The notes: generated by a model not told the origin, from the sequence alone. A DNA stretch of 64,000 nucleotides from DATFVA01 sp963764235 (GCA_963764235.1 CAVXRO010000014.1:124001-188000), one strand, 5' to 3'; positions 54,042 to 64,000 are shown, counted from the first letter of the stretch. Program-made: numbers and translations.

Positions 54042-55139
54042 CTATAATTTATGAATTAATAAAACACTCCTTTGAGTACTTTCCTCGTAACCGGTACAAA
54101 ATATTTTTCCATCCCTATCCCATAAAGCTGTGAAATAACCATAATCTCCACCCGTTCTTCCTGAGACATCTGCAATCAGCTCACCGGAATATTTGTCGAA
54201 TATTAATATTGCACCGGAAATAAACATTACATAACGATTGAATATCTGTGGAACAATTCGCTGAATAGAACCCACAGTTTGATAAGACCAAATAAGTGCC
54301 CCTGTACTCGCATCAATTGCATAACAGGTTCTGTTTAAGCTGCCGGTATATAATATTCCTTCAGAAACTATTGGAGGTGTTTGCATTGGTGAATCGGCAA
54401 GAAATTCCCATACTAAACTGCCGTCATCTTTATTAAAACAATAAATATTTCTATTATCTGAAGGGATATAAATATATTCTCCCCATATTTCTACACCAGT
54501 CATGGATCCGCCAAACTGGCTTCTTGATTCCATATAGGGTAATGTATTTCTATAAATAATTTCGCCGGTGTTTTTATTAAGACAGTACAAATAACCGTCT
54601 TTTCTATGAATCCCCCCTGTAGCAAAATATAGTCTATCTCCATTAACTTTACTGTTAAAGAAACTTTTGCCTTCTATATTGTTGTTTTGCCAGATTATAT
54701 CACCCGTTGCCTTATCTAATGCAAATGCAGTATTTTCAGCAGTTCCATAGAGTCTTAGCTCATCAACTGTTACAATTGGTATCCATGCAAAACCCGCGTG
54801 GTACCATTTTCTACCTAAAGTTGTTGTATCAAAAGCTTCGACCAGGCCCCCGCTTCCTGTGTATATAGTTGTATTATCTAAAGCCGGTAAGCCAAACAAT
54901 GAACCGCCGCTTTCACTAAAGCTAAACAGTTCTAATGTTGTTTTATCTAGTTTGTATAATTTCCTGTTTGTTTGGAAGAATATATTTCCGGAATCCGCTA
55001 TTATACCCGCTAAGGCCAGGTTCTCTAAGTAAGTTTTCCAAAGTAATTCTAAATCGTTGGATTCGCTTTCTGTTGGGCTCGTGCACGAGTTTAAGATCGT
55101 CAAAACGCATATTAAAAATATTTGTATTAACTTTTTCAT
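54042..55139 (-). CDS. PQQ-like beta-propeller lipoprotein
   Basis: A 365-residue lipoprotein (signal MKKLIQIFLICVLTILNSC, lipobox Cys at residue 19). The mature part is made of seven or eight propeller blades of the PQQ/BamB-like type (YKLDKTTLELFSF, FALDKATGDIIWQ, YCLNKNTGEIIYR, YCFNKDDGSLVWEF, YAIDASTGALIWSY). No catalytic quinoprotein residues can be identified, so it is likely a structural or binding protein at the outer membrane. AAGGAAA precedes the ATG. It lies 12 bases downstream of the next gene on the same strand, forming an operon. Confidence 0.85.
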   Translation of the reverse strand: MKKLIQIFLICVLTILNSCTSPTESESNDLELLWKTYLENLALAGIIADSGNIFFQTNRKLYKLDKTTLELFSFSESGGSLFGLPALDNTTIYTGSGGLVEAFDTTTLGRKWYHAGFAWIPIVTVDELRLYGTAENTAFALDKATGDIIWQNNNIEGKSFFNSKVNGDRLYFATGGIHRKDGYLYCLNKNTGEIIYRNTLPYMESRSQFGGSMTGVEIWGEYIYIPSDNRNIYCFNKDDGSLVWEFLADSPMQTPPIVSEGILYTGSLNRTCYAIDASTGALIWSYQTVGSIQRIVPQIFNRYVMFISGAILIFDKYSGELIADVSGRTGGDYGYFTALWDRDGKIFCTGYEESTQRSVLLIHKL

Positions 55140-55151
55140 ATTTTTATTTCC

Positions 55152-55643
55152 TTATTCTATCGTGCCTGTAACCCCTATTTGTTGATCCCTTATTGTAGAA
55201 AGAACATAATTCCAGTTTAAAGTCTCAGGGGACATATTATTAAAGATTGATTGCAACTTTGCTATTTCTTTCATGTCTTTGAGTTTTATATAGAGTTCTT
55301 CTAAAATTCTTAAAGCATCCTTATATTCATTTTGTTTATAGTAATCATTATTTTTTATTTCACCAGATAAATTGCTTTTACTGATATTATCTTGTATTTG
55401 TTTGATGATGGCGGGCGTAATAACAAATATAATTTTACCATCACCATCTAACAGAGTAATTTTTCCTTCATTCTGAACCGATTCAGGGTTCATAGCAGAA
55501 CCAATGCTAAATGTGAATGATCCGTTTGTATTCCACTCTGGAATACTGTAATTGACTGTTTTTGTTTGTGAAAATAAGACTACAGGTAACAGTATAAAAA
55601 ACACAGTTAGAATACTGTTTTTATAGATATTTGATTTTAACAT
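55152..55643 (-). CDS. Secreted hypothetical protein, 163 aa
   Basis: The signal peptide SILTVFFILLPVVLFSQ ends near residue 26. The mature part starts with beta-like segments (GSFTFSIGSAMNPES, GKIIFVITPAIIKQI) and continues with a charged helical region containing EYKDALRILEELYIKLKDMK. No family is recognised. GGAGCG lies before the ATG at 55643. It is the first gene of a two-gene operon with the propeller lipoprotein. Confidence 0.65.
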   Translation of the reverse strand: MLKSNIYKNSILTVFFILLPVVLFSQTKTVNYSIPEWNTNGSFTFSIGSAMNPESVQNEGKITLLDGDGKIIFVITPAIIKQIQDNISKSNLSGEIKNNDYYKQNEYKDALRILEELYIKLKDMKEIAKLQSIFNNMSPETLNWNYVLSTIRDQQIGVTGTIE

Positions 55644-55813
55644 TTTCGCTCCATTTTTTATTATTAATCAAGTTATTTATTTATAAAATAAAACAGCCCG
55701 TGCAGGACAGAAAAATCCTTTCAATGAGAATGTCACAATTCTTTGTATACGTTACTGCCTCGCGGGCTTTAATTATCTGGTGGCGGTTTTTCTTCTAACA
55801 TATTTTTTCTATT

Positions 55814-56146
55814 CTAACTTTATTTTATATACTCCACTATAGGAGCCAAGAAATAAATATTTCCCCTCTTCAGTGATATAAATATCAGAATAAGATGAAA
55901 TAATAATATTTGAAGTTCTGTTTTCTTACCATTTTCTAATCCAAGAAGTCTCCCTACTCCAATACTATCAGTTTCATCACACCTGTTATCAATTGGAGGT
56001 ACTACACTATCATTGCAGCTGGATTGTACCAAAACAATGAAAAAGAATATAAATTTTGCTGATTTTGTTAAGGTAAGTGTTGTATTAAAAGATTTACAAA
56101 TAAGAATTCTATTCCTTGTAGGATGATTTTTTAATAACTTTAACAT
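55814..56146 (-). pseudogene. Remnant of a lipoprotein gene, internally deleted and frameshifted
   Basis: The start (ATG at 56146, preceded by GGGGAAGC) encodes an N-terminus with a lipoprotein leader (FIFFFIVLVQSSCNDSVVPP). After about 85 codons the frame is lost near 55900. In another frame the DNA continues with SDIYITEEGKYLFLGSYSGV and YKIKLE to a TAG at 55814-55816, which looks like the last strand of a propeller protein. So the middle of a larger gene is missing. It lies just downstream of the truncated paralog at 56170-56718. Confidence 0.55.
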
Positions 56147-56169
56147 CTTGCTTCCCCACATTATAAATT

Positions 56170-56718
56170 TTAACTACGGAAAAACCGATTTCCATCGCAA
56201 TGGATTTTATTATAGGGCGAAAGGTCAGGCTGACCCAATGTATCCAGCAGATAAATCTCACCAACAGCCCAGATATTGTTCTCATCTATTATTGCAACAT
56301 CATAGAGGGTGCTGCTACCATAGTTCCGATCGCCAAAAGTAAACGTCTGCCAGGTGAAGTTGTGGGAGGTGGTATCCATAGTGGTAACATTAAGCGAATT
56401 ACTTACCCGACTGATTGACTGACTAACCGATTGAAATTTATATGTATGGTTAGGAAGCAGAGAATCTACATAAAGCAAAGTATCAGAACTATTAATGGTT
56501 ATTGTCTGTACAATACTATCATCCTGCTCTAAGGTAAGTTCTGCCGGTAAACCAATATTTGCAGTAGTTAACTTCAGCCACACTTCTGTGCAGCTTACGT
56601 CTTCAAGTGTTAAACTTACCTGCGGCTGATCTTCAGGAGGAATCGGATTATCCTTCTTGCAGGAAAACAGAATAAGTGAGGAGATCAACACAGTTACAGA
56701 TAATAAGATAATTCTCAT
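56170..56718 (-). pseudogene. Truncated paralog of the lipoprotein at 61578-62906
   Basis: The 182-residue frame starts with a lipoprotein leader (LISSLILFSCKKDNPIPPED) and matches the first 170 residues of the 442-residue protein encoded at 61578-62906 very closely, including a 50-base stretch of almost identical DNA (56397-56453 and 62584-62640). The match stops after LDTLGQPD; the last residues (HCDGNRFFRS) diverge and the propeller half is absent. It is therefore a broken copy. The remaining Fn3-like domain could still be made and anchored. Confidence 0.75.
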
Positions 56719-57141
56719 ACCGTCCCCGTAAAATTGAAAATATTAAGTGCCCCGGGGAAAGAATGCCGGAATGACTCCCCTGGGGAACCTTTATATTGTA
56801 AGATAATAAAATAAAACTTACTCCGCATCTGTATAAGTACTGATTATTTATTGCAGCTTCGGGTATGACTGTATGGCTGTAATTTGAGCTCCACTTAGTA
56901 TGATTGTATGATCCGCAGCCTTGAACTTGAACTTCACCAGTAATCAATCCAGATGCAGCTTCGGGTATATTGCCGGTAGAACTGCTTCGGATATGATTGA
57001 ATGAGTGAATGATTTTCCGTAGGACTCCTTCGGAGAATGTTCGTGATTCAGATAATCTTGAACTTGAATTTTATGGACTGCCACCCCTGCATCTACTAAT
57101 CTACTTGAAATACTCAATGTGTTCCTGCTAATGGACACCGG

Positions 57142-57349
57142 ATTTCCCTGAAAGGGAAATATATTACATCCTGGGGCTGCGCCCCGGGAAAACAAAGAAG
57201 TCGACACCCATACCCTGAAGGGGTTACATAAAGAAAGCAGTGCGGGAAGGATACCGGTGTTTATATAACCCTTTCAGGGTAGAGGTGTGGAGATGTACTC
57301 AGGAAACCGGGATGTTATCCCGGCTTATAATATCTAGCCCCTTCGGGGT
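57142..57349. repeat. Cluster of REP-like hairpins
   Basis: Four clear palindromes lie within 210 bases: ATTTCCCT/AGGGAAAT (57142-57160), CTGGGGC/GCCCCGG (57171-57187), CCGGGAT/ATCCCGG (57307-57323) and GCCCC/GGGG (57337-57348). The short CCCTGAAGGGG-like units at 57212-57224 and 57272-57281 have the same style. This resembles REP-type intergenic palindromes, which are often moved by IS200-like RAYT proteins; no such gene is in the window. Confidence 0.5.
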
Positions 57350-57495
57350 AAATAGCCATCACGCGAACTTGAACTACATCAACTATCAATACAAATACTG
57401 CTTCGGGAATGGTTGTCCGTAGGTCTACTTCGTAGAATGAATGAATGGCTGTATGTTCGTGATTCAGCTGATCTGGCAATTGAGCAGGAGTAGAA

Positions 57496-57520
57496 ATGCC
57501 AGATTTTAAAAATCCGGCAT
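57496..57520 (-). terminator. Terminator of the 57.5-61.4 kb T9SS gene
   Basis: ATGCCAGATTT and AAATCCGGCAT pair with one G-T wobble; read on the minus strand the hairpin lies 20 bases after the stop and is followed by TTTCTAC. Confidence 0.5.
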
Positions 57521-57540
57521 ATCTATTTTCCAACGGAATA

Positions 57541-60500
57541 TCACTTTATCAGCAGCATTTTCTTCGAACTTACGTAGTCATTAACACGAAGCTGGTATAT
57601 GTAGACTCCGCTTGCAAGCTGAGAAGCATTGAAGTTAATAGAATATCTTCCTTGCGCCTTCTGCTCGTTAACAAGTGTTGCGACTTCTTTACCGAGTATA
57701 TCATAGACCTTTAGTGTCACAAATCCTGTCTGAGGTATCTGAAAGTTTATAGTAGTTGCCGGGTTGAAAGGATTGGGGTAATTCTGGGATAAATCGTAAG
57801 ATTCAGGAAGCTTTGTCCCGTCAAAGTTTATTTGGGTATATGTTCTTTTGCTTAATCCCTCACCCGTGTTCTGTACATTTCCCAGGTAATATTCAGCATC
57901 CCCGTCTACTGAAGTTACAAGTCTCAGGAAATAATCCCCCGGGACTATGCTGCTGCAGTCAACCCGGTATCCTATATTATTATGTTTTTCAAGATTTTCT
58001 TTTGTGTAAGTAATATTATCAAATGTACCTGCCGTTATCCCTGTCCGGCTGTTAACAAGCTCAACCTTAAAGCTGACCGCATCTGCTTCGGTAAGCAGAC
58101 TGTCGGCTTCTTCCTGATTGAGCACATAATAAAAATCTGTAAAATAAAATTCTGATCCCGGGTTTAATTCAAATGATTCTGTCCTAACCAGGTCGTTTAA
58201 TTCCGTCTGAGAACTATAGGCAACAGTATCAGGGCAGTCAATGAACTTTATTACGCTGTCATTAACAATAACATCTCCTATGTTAAAGAGAAACTCGATC
58301 CCGGTTTTATCTATCACACCCTCTCTCCCATAGGATAATTCGACAATATCGCCTGGTTTTTCCAGTTCTCCTTTAGGAAAAATTACGCTGAAATCAGTAG
58401 CGCTTAAAGCCAGATCAAATGGTTCGGCAACGGTTGAAAAGACAAGGCCTTTAATATTGGTTAAGCCTGCTCGTTTGAGACCTGGTAGCTTCAGTCAGTG
58501 AGGATATTAGGGAGTTATTATTTGTTGTTACAGCATCTGTGCCTGCCTTAAAAAATGAGCCCCATTTCCCATAATACCCTCTTCTTACCACTACTTTTGG
58601 AACATACTCATCAGTGCTTACCTCATTTCCCTTGCTGACCGTCCCAGGGGGGACGATATTACTGTAGCCGACCCAGCTTACAACCGGGTAATCATCCCCG
58701 GCTATACTAATAGAAGGAGAGTGATTAAAGTCATAACCGCTGCCTGTAGATATTGTCTCATTATAAAAATATCCCCAGTTCGGCCACGATGCAGATGCAT
58801 ATAAATAGTTTATGCTGTTAAACTGTTCATAGGCAAGATGAACATTGGCTGTCCTCCCGGCTGCAGCAGGGTTCTCGGAATATGAATTTGTGTTTGGAAT
58901 CAGGCCTTCGCTGCCCCACTGCCAGCTTCCGCCAAGATTCCATTGTGTTCTCTGGTAAATACCACCTGATGTGTTTTTCCTGTAGGCAATGAATACCACC
59001 TGGCCGGTATATGCTATTACAGGCTTTGCATTCCCGAAATATTCGGCTGGATAGGATGATAGTACATCCTCTGATCCTGATTCGGAGTATCCTCCGCCCT
59101 GATCAGATTCATAAGTATCCAGGCGAATTACCGGATAGGGGTCATAACCGGGAAGGAACCTTTCAAATACTATCTTAACTATATTGCCCTCAAAATCTAT
59201 TGCCGGGTTTTTACCCGGACCCAGTTCTATCTCATCACTCCATTGACCGTTGAAATTGTTCGTAAGCGTATAAGTATACCACACAGTACCAAGGGATTCA
59301 TATACCAGGTGGTAAATACCGTTATCCGTACGGACGAGCTTACGCTGGCTGCCGTCTTATTCCATTCTGATCGTTTGATAGGCGGTGGCCTTTAAGTATG
59401 GCACTGACTGTTGCATCTGCGGAAGTAAACACAACACCGGCACCAATGCCACCTTGAATACTCGCATTTGTTGCGCTCCATTGTCGAAACCAAAACTTTC
59501 TTGTCCCTAAACTGCCTCCAAGGTATATATCCTGCGGACTTACTGCCTGAACGGCGTAGTAAGGCTTATCCGGAGCAACGTATTGGTTCAAAAAGACACC
59601 TTGGTATGCGTGAGCAGGATCATCCCCATTTTGATATACAGTGCTGTAATCAGGGTAAAACGGTGAAGTCCTTTCTCTGTATTGTAGTGCATCCGGACCA
59701 GTGTCTTTCATTCCACGATTCCGCACACCATCAGCATAATCAGGGTCCGCATAATCAATGTACCAGGGATCCGCAAATTTAATATTTCCTCCGATTGTTG
59801 AAGAAAAACCTTCAGGAGTATTCTCAATTGTTACGCCTGAATAAGTGGGCCTAAATCTTGAAGTGAATATGTTATCATTAGATCGAATTAGAAAAGAATG
59901 ATGATTTATTGCATCTGTTTCATTTGTTTGGTTTCTGATCCAAACATAATACTTTTCGCTTGAAATTATTGACTGATCTCCTTGAACAGTTTGCATTGAG
60001 TTTGTTGGAAAGTCGAATGGATGAGGGGGAGAATAAGAAGCGCCCCAGTTATTTACCATCCAATTCTTCAAAGTACCAATATGTGTTCCGTTACTTAAAG
60101 TTTGATCCACAATAACATTTTGTAAAGTCGAGGTGCTTATTTCACCAATCCACGTGCTCCATTGATTGCCATTATCCGCCCATTCCCCGCATATCCATGA
60201 GTATTCGTTGGATCAAGCGCTATACCGTTGTAATCTCCCCACCTATTAATACCACCAAGCGGATTATAATACGAAGCGACTCCTTCTTTCAGCCATTCAA
60301 TAGGCTCCACATTTTGGTGCCCGGAATAAAGAGTTGTCCAGGCTACCCCGACATAATCATCAACGCTTGATTGATTAAACACAAATACAACGCTCCCGCT
60401 ATTATCCGGCTGCAAAACAGGATAATAATAAAATTTATTTTCAGCTTCTATTTTCCCGTTGAGAAGCAATTCATAATTGTTGTTAGTGTTAACCTTGAAG

Positions 60501-61405
60501 TAAACGATCATGGAGCCATTTGACGTTGTGTTTTGCGCCGTATATGCTCCATAAAGGTAACCATCCTTACAAAACACATCGGAAACACGATAATCCCCAA
60601 TATCAATTGTGTTACTTGAACCTCTCTGAACCGCATTAGAAACCCAGGAATAATTTCCAAGAGTTAGTGTTGTCTCTTCAGATAAAATAGGATTTGATGA
60701 GACGGGGTTTTGAATTGACCATATGCGGATTCTACCGGCATCTTCTGTATTAACTAAATAATAACCAAATGAACTACCAAATTTTCTCATAGGTTTTAAA
60801 TGTTCTGGTTGGGAACCATCGCTTGCATAGAAATCTATAATATCTTTTCGAAAGGAAATTGATCCTGAATATACTTCTGACTTCTTTAGAATCGTGATTT
60901 TGGGATAGTAACTGTTAGTACTTCCGGATTGCTGAGAAGTAAAATATAGTGCTTGATCATCATATCCCAACCCTGGAAAATCTATGTGATATTGTGGATA
61001 ACTATTATCAATTGCAGTTAGTTTATACTTATACCAAGAACTAGTGGGATCAGAATTTCGGGTAACTGCAAGCATATAGCTTGAATTTGAATAGTCATTA
61101 TTCCTTCCGGCTGCTAGCAAAATGAATCCGTCATTAATCTGATCATAAGCCAATTTGGGATCAAAAATTTGATCGGGTGGCGCTTGGTTTGTAAAAAAGT
61201 CATTGAAGGATACCTCTAGTACAAGGTCTCCGGTTTTATCATAAATATGAAGTTTTTTATTTACTGCTTCAACAATATAGTTGCTGCCTACCGCAATAAC
61301 CGGGTCGGGTGGTTTTTCCCCAGTATACGTGATACCTTCAAAATCTATAACCTGAGCTGTTAGAATTTGAGTTGCAAATAATATACAGAGTAGAAAGTTT
61401 TTCAT
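57541..61405 (-). pseudogene. Large T9SS cargo protein broken by three frameshifts
   Basis: Four consecutive frames (61405-60137, about 60165-59340, about 59375-58451, about 58490-57541) join into one protein of about 1285 residues. The start has a ribosome site (GGAAGGTGAT) and a signal peptide (MKNFLLCILFATQILTAQ). Then come a propeller-like domain, DQTLSNGTHIGTLKNWMVNN, a second repeat region (KLVRTDNGIYHLVYESLGTV, then WYTYTLTNNFNGQWSDEIEL) and a C-terminal part with the sorting tail SYDLSQNYPNPFNPATTI, ending SSKKMLLIK. At each junction the sense continues smoothly in another frame, so each break is a small indel. Either a recent pseudogene or sequence error. Confidence 0.8.
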
Positions 61406-61512
61406 AATTTATCACCTTCCCAATGTGTTTATAAATAGTTATGTTTGCATTGCAAACAAAAAAGCATATTCCACAGGAGTGAAATACTGCATAAGGATTG
61501 TTTGTAACTAAG

Positions 61513-61541
61513 AAGCAGCAGTGATTGTGGCACTGCTGCTT
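61513..61541 (-). terminator. Strong hairpin after the 61.6-62.9 kb lipoprotein gene
   Basis: AAGCAGCAGTG and CACTGCTGCTT form a perfect 11-bp stem with a 7-base loop, 37 bases after the minus-strand stop. The T tract on the minus strand is weak (CTTAGTT). Confidence 0.55.
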
Positions 61542-61577
61542 ATATATTTGGCGATTGTTCCATTTTAAGCTCCTTTC

Positions 61578-62906
61578 TTATTGCCTATAACCAATTAGTA
61601 TTTTTGCCATCCTCCCTTGATATCCTACTGTTATCACCATATTATTTTTGACAGCTATTGCTCCATAGCTGCCACTAAATGAGCCCAATTCATTTATGTA
61701 ACTTTTCCAGGACAATCCATTGAAATGTAAAAATTCACCAAATGCTCCTGAAACAAATATGTTATTCAAACCCACACCTCTGATTCCAGTTGTTGCATAA
61801 TGTGTGATATCAAGTGGTCCGTTTCGCCATATGCTGTCAGGAAGAATCTTCTTTTCATATATTCCATCACCCACAATATAGTAATGCCTATTCGGTATGA
61901 ACCATATTCCAAAAAGTTCGGCTATTTGTTCTGCTGGAATATTAGAGGAAATTTCTGTGGCTATATTACCCTTTAAACTAAATATACCCTTCCCGGGCGG
62001 AAAATTTTGTGTGCAAACTGCAAGAATTTGCTTTCCGCCGGTTTTCGAATCATCTTTGCCGTAAATGTCAATGAATTGTAATTCAGTTCCGCTTTCTATG
62101 CTGCTCCATATACCATTTTTGTGGCGGGCAATATTCCCTCCATTTCCTACAATATACAGATCGTTGCTTCTTGTCCCCCAGATTTTATTTATTGAAAATG
62201 AGAAGGGTGTGCAGAATTTATTTACCTGTATACCATCCCGGAGAATCGCTATTTCATTACCTGAAGAGCTTATCCATATTTCGCCATCGTCAAATGCAAA
62301 TATTGCATTTGACGGATACGAGCTCTGACTTGTTGAGCCGCAGATCGTGGGGAAATATACTCTCTTCAATTCCCATTGGCTTCCATCCCAATGAACGACA
62401 TTATAAGCATTTGGGTCAGGCTGACCCAGTGTATCCAGCAGATAAATCTCACCTACAGCCCAGATATCATTCTCACTTATTATTGCTACATCATAAAGAG
62501 GCATGCTGCCAGCTGTTCCGCCAAAAGTGAAGGTTTCGAATGTAAAATTGTGAGAGGTGGTATCCATAGTAGTAACATCAATCGAATTACTTACCCGACT
62601 GATTGACTGACTAACCGATTGAAATTTATATGTATGGTTCGGCAGAAGAGAATCTACATAAAGCAGTGTATCAGCACTGCTTAGGCGTAAAGTCTGCGAA
62701 ATGTTATCATCCTGTTTCAGGATTACTTCCGTCGGAAGGTTAATATTCGCCGTAGTAAGCTTAATCCAGGCTTCCGTACAGCTCGCATCTTCCAAAGATA
62801 AACTTACTTGAGGCTGATCTTCTGGCGGAATAGGATTATCCTTTTTACAGGAGGAAATCAGGAGTGTGGATAAAAGAATTAGAGAACTTAAAAGAAATAT
62901 TTTCAT
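61578..62906 (-). CDS. Lipoprotein with Fn3-like domain and propeller
   Basis: I choose the ATG at 62906 (GGGTAG upstream, then a clean leader MKIFLLSSLILLSTLLISSC); the frame could extend to 62996 but the extra residues are not leader-like. The 442-residue protein has a lipobox Cys at residue 20, an Fn3-like domain (SLSLEDASCTEAWIKLTTAN to about residue 120) and a propeller of YCF48/WD40-like blades (DIWAVGEIYLLDTLGQ, EIWISSSGNEIAIL, NDLYIVGNGGNIARHKNG, YIVGDGIYEKK, NIFVSGAFGEFLHFNG). It is an outer-membrane or surface protein of unknown role with a truncated paralog at 56170-56718. Confidence 0.8.
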   Translation of the reverse strand: MKIFLLSSLILLSTLLISSCKKDNPIPPEDQPQVSLSLEDASCTEAWIKLTTANINLPTEVILKQDDNISQTLRLSSADTLLYVDSLLPNHTYKFQSVSQSISRVSNSIDVTTMDTTSHNFTFETFTFGGTAGSMPLYDVAIISENDIWAVGEIYLLDTLGQPDPNAYNVVHWDGSQWELKRVYFPTICGSTSQSSYPSNAIFAFDDGEIWISSSGNEIAILRDGIQVNKFCTPFSFSINKIWGTRSNDLYIVGNGGNIARHKNGIWSSIESGTELQFIDIYGKDDSKTGGKQILAVCTQNFPPGKGIFSLKGNIATEISSNIPAEQIAELFGIWFIPNRHYYIVGDGIYEKKILPDSIWRNGPLDITHYATTGIRGVGLNNIFVSGAFGEFLHFNGLSWKSYINELGSFSGSYGAIAVKNNMVITVGYQGRMAKILIGYRQ

Positions 62907-62996
62907 ATCTACCCTTATATAAAAATAAAATAGTGTGGTAACGAAATTGAAGTAGTTCCGAATACCCACTGTATAGAACCCTAAAGAAGCACACAT

Positions 62997-63320
62997 ATAA
63001 TTACAACATTAAAAACCCAGAGTCAAATTAAATTTCTATTAATGAATGAAGAAGTTGAAATTTTCTTGATAATAGCAATTAATATATGTCATATGGGACA
63101 AGTCTGACAGAGTTTTGCAGGGTGCTGGAGAAAAGGATTAAAGCTGCTGAAAAGAAATAGTCTTAAATTTCTTAAGGAAAGGTACCCTGGGTCCTATGGC
63201 CCCCCGTCAATTACCAGATCTGCTACAAACTCTGCCAGGGTTTCTCCTGATTTCCTGTGCAAAAATGAGTTTCAAAATTTTTATAGTTCAAAAAATTTCA
63301 TCTCTTTACGGCGAATAAAA
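62997..63320. other. Intergenic region
   Basis: No gene is seen between the lipoprotein gene and the terminator of the next one. The DNA is AT-rich and I find no repeat shared with other parts of the window. Confidence 0.4.
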
Positions 63321-63347
63321 AACCCGACGACAATCTGCCATCGGGTT
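63321..63347 (-). terminator. Terminator of the T9SS gene at the window's end
   Basis: AACCCGA (63321-63327) and TCGGGTT (63341-63347) pair across a 13-base loop with extra pairing. On the minus strand the hairpin is followed by TTTTATTCGCC. Confidence 0.75.
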
Positions 63348-63372
63348 GAACTCTTTTCCAAGGCATTAAAAA

Positions 63373-63999
63373 TTATTTCAGCAGCATCATCTTCTTCGTC
63401 TGGATAAAATCTCCTGCAGTAATTCTATAGAAATACACTCCGCTCGGAAGGCCTGCTGCATTCCAAGTTACCTCATAAGTTCCCGACGGCTTTTCTTCAT
63501 TAACAAGCGTTTCAATTTCTCTTCCCAGAACATCAAACACTTTAATCTGAACCAATGCAGCCTGAGGTATTGAGTACCTGATCATTGTGGACGGGTTAAA
63601 AGGATTTGGATAATTCTGATCTAACAAAAAAGTTTCAGATATATCATCCCGCTCAGAGTAAATAGAAGTCGTCGATTGAAGACTTCGAAAAACGCCGTCG
63701 CCGTTAGTCCCAGCAAAGATAACTCCACCGTCATTTATGGAAAGAGAACTAATATAATTATTTGCCAGACCGTCATTAACAGCTATCCAGTTATCACCGC
63801 TATCCGTTGAACGAAAAACGCTGTTCTCGTTGGTTCCGGCAAAAATATATCCGATGGCATTAATAGCAAGACTAATGACATAATGATTTATCAAACCATT
63901 ATTGACGGGCACCCAGCCGGTCCCGTTAGCAGATGAACGATAAACGCCGCCGCCAAAAGTCCCGGCAAAAATATTTCCGTTGCTGTTAATTGCAAGAGC
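63373..63999 (-). CDS. T9SS cargo with two-residue-turn propeller repeats, C-terminal part
   Basis: The frame is open to the end of the window, so the start lies outside; the GTG at 63912 is not the true start because the same repeat continues upstream (INSNGNIFAGTFGGGVYRSS). About 40-residue repeats are visible, each with FAGTNxxxVFRSxDxGxxW (IFAGTNENSVFRSTDSGDNW, VIFAGTNGDGVFRS), a propeller of the YCF48/sialidase-like type. The sorting tail begins LLDQNYPNPFNPSTMIRYSI and ends TKKMMLLK. Secreted or surface-exposed; function unknown. Confidence 0.85.
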   Translation of the reverse strand, partial: ALAINSNGNIFAGTFGGGVYRSSANGTGWVPVNNGLINHYVISLAINAIGYIFAGTNENSVFRSTDSGDNWIAVNDGLANNYISSLSINDGGVIFAGTNGDGVFRSLQSTTSIYSERDDISETFLLDQNYPNPFNPSTMIRYSIPQAALVQIKVFDVLGREIETLVNEEKPSGTYEVTWNAAGLPSGVYFYRITAGDFIQTKKMMLLK

Positions 64000-64000
64000 C

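Larger units (their letters stand above)
56719..57540. other. Long non-coding stretch with degenerate repeats and hairpins
   Basis: No convincing gene is present; the open frames here have no family features or ribosome binding sites. The stretch holds related segments around CTGCTTCGG...ATG and TTCGTGATTCAG (56980-57055 and 57390-57475, with a partial third copy near 56850), and a cluster of short perfect hairpins at 57142-57349. It looks like a landing site of small repeats. Confidence 0.5.

Noticed and set aside
55690..55775. Long-loop stem around AGCCCG/CGGGCT as a small RNA
   Set aside because: The pairing is short with a loop of about 70 bases; it may be only a weak terminator for the remnant gene upstream.
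56944..57533. Minus-strand frames of 72-87 codons in the repeat-rich gap
   Set aside because: No ribosome binding site or family features, and they run through palindromes and degenerate repeats.

Overview
The window looks like a chromosomal piece of an Ignavibacteria-type bacterium (Ignavibacteriota/Bacteroidota lineage). The main evidence is a set of secreted proteins ending in the type IX secretion (T9SS) sorting domain with the YPNPFNPST motif that is typical of that group. Also consistent are a fused NuoCD, a HiPIP, moderate-to-low GC and AT-rich intergenic DNA. This assignment is inference; there is no rRNA in the window.

Layout. 1-5 kb: the tail of a basic repeat protein, a fused malic enzyme/phosphotransacetylase-like protein (maeB), a small hypothetical gene and an OB-fold lipoprotein. 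5.06-19.8 kb: a complete, uninterrupted NADH:quinone oxidoreductase (complex I) operon nuoA-B-CD-E-F-G-H-I-J-K-L-M-N with mostly overlapping or near-overlapping genes. 19.9-28.9 kb: a PEBP-family protein, a CBS-pair protein, a secreted hypothetical, a probable structured 5' leader followed by a GH31 alpha-glucosidase, a HiPIP, tRNA-Ser(GCT), a deleted MFS transporter, a Crp/Fnr regulator and a lone receiver domain. 29.9-33.5 kb: a T9SS cargo protein that also carries a dockerin-like segment. 33.7-40.7 kb: a same-strand housekeeping block (acyl-CoA dehydrogenase, guaB, glycosyltransferase, purD, N-terminal half of a DnaE polymerase). In this block the acyl-CoA dehydrogenase, guaB and purD carry many single-base indels while their neighbours are intact. 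40.7-41.9 kb: a MauE/DoxX-like membrane protein with a rhodanese.

42-64 kb is accessory: a propeller-type sensor kinase, several T9SS cargo proteins and lipoproteins (some intact, some frameshifted, two of them paralogous), an HNH-domain protein cut by an IS3-family insertion sequence, a cluster of REP-like hairpins, and a two-gene unit (48.74-50.47 kb) made only of two DUF1670-type multi-HTH proteins. That unit is bounded by 14-bp inverted repeats, with a decayed copy of its right end at 42.05-42.21 kb. I regard it as the best candidate for an undescribed mobile system. Its second gene appears to need a -1 shift at a canonical T_TTA_AAT heptamer, and its first gene has its ribosome binding site buried in a hairpin.

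Caveat: the many disrupted genes (25.4, 31.5, 34-36.4, 37.7-39, 56 and 57.5-61.4 kb) may be real decay or assembly/sequencing errors; the sequence alone cannot decide.
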